Assembly (NCBI GenBank): GCA_028822575.1
Contig: JAPKDN010000185.1
Coordinates: 1 to 6,651, forward strand
DNA from: Alphaproteobacteria bacterium
Lineage (GTDB): Bacteria; Pseudomonadota; Alphaproteobacteria; Thalassobaculales; Thalassobaculaceae
DNA: 6,651 bases
Direction of reading: 5' to 3'
Shown here: positions 6,421 to 6,651 of the stretch, piece by piece
Layout: each line of letters begins with the position of its first letter
How positions within the stretch are numbered: the first letter of the stretch is position 1
Notes under the pieces: generated by a model
Databases searched by the model: none
Told to the model about the DNA's origin: nothing
The model's input: the letters and a program-made list of their open reading frames with translations, nothing else
Made by a program: the position numbers and the translations under genes

Positions 6421-6651
6421 GTGACCGAATCCCCCACTGAAATTTCATGGTATCATGCGGTTTTGCTGATACTGTCTCTGACGCTTGGTTTGTCCACCTC
6501 GACGCGGGCGGGCGTGTTCGATCCCGCGCATTTCACCCTTGAAAATGGTCTGGAGGTCGTCGTCGTCAGCGATCACCGCGCGCCAGTGGTGACCCATATG
6601 GTCTGGTATCGCGTGGGCGCAGCGGATGAAGGCCTGGGAAAATCAGGTATC
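6421..6651 (+). CDS. M16 (insulinase/pitrilysin) family zinc peptidase, N-terminal part
   Basis: The frame runs from a GTG at 6421 to the right edge without a stop, giving 77 codons. The N-terminus has a long hydrophobic stretch (about 13-26) and a plausible signal peptidase I site after TRA at residue 30, so the protein is probably exported to the periplasm. The mature part begins with the M16 pattern: a strand with [18 protein letters not shown], then [17 protein letters not shown]. In this family the next residues normally lead into the HxxEH zinc motif, which falls just past the window end, so catalytic competence cannot be checked. In many alphaproteobacteria one or two M16 genes follow the lspA-DUF3035 pair, and one partner can lack the zinc motif. 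The gap from bamF is 117 bases with two hairpins but no clear terminator, so co-transcription is likely. Confidence 0.9.
   Translation, partial: MTESPTEISWYHAVLLILSLTLGLSTSTRAGVFDPAHFTLENGLEVVVVSDHRAPVVTHMVWYRVGAADEGLGKSGI

Noticed and set aside
1..6651. tRNA/rRNA genes, CRISPR array, insertion sequence or direct repeats
   Set aside because: I saw no cloverleaf, regularly spaced repeats, transposase-like frame or terminal repeats anywhere in the window.

Overview
The window looks like a piece of an alphaproteobacterial chromosome of moderately high GC. The evidence is the gene order ribF-ileS-lspA-bamF-M16 peptidase, the presence of a DUF3035/BamF lipoprotein (a family known from alphaproteobacteria), and an IleS of the alphaproteobacterial style (WSVVEKTALA segment, C-terminal zinc finger). 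I cannot name a genus from the sequence.

Layout. Bases 1-461 are AT-richer than the rest (positions 181-420 are 42% GC by hand count, against about 63% in a sampled line of ribF). They hold the end of an unrecognised reading frame that enters from the left edge (stop at 197-199), then about 60 codons of open frame without a convincing start (264-440) that may be a gene remnant. Bases 462-1253, on the minus strand, encode a complete 2-keto-4-pentenoate hydratase (MhpD/HpcG) family enzyme with its lysine and glutamates in place. A 149-base gap, with one weak promoter candidate, separates it from a divergent plus-strand gene run.

That run occupies 1403 to the right edge: ribF (FMN/FAD synthesis), ileS (isoleucyl-tRNA synthetase), lspA (lipoprotein signal peptidase), bamF (outer-membrane assembly lipoprotein), and the first 77 codons of an exported M16 zinc peptidase. 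The gaps are 30, 20, 48 and 117 bases, consistent with co-transcription. The genes mix housekeeping with envelope biogenesis. LspA is the enzyme expected to mature the BamF precursor encoded next to it, and the M16 protein carries a signal peptide and so is also an envelope protein.

I do not see an undescribed system, mobile element, CRISPR array or RNA gene. The items most worth a second look are a GC-only hairpin just ahead of the ileS start, a pair of mutually exclusive hairpins between bamF and the peptidase gene, and the compositionally distinct left end with its unrecognised fragments.
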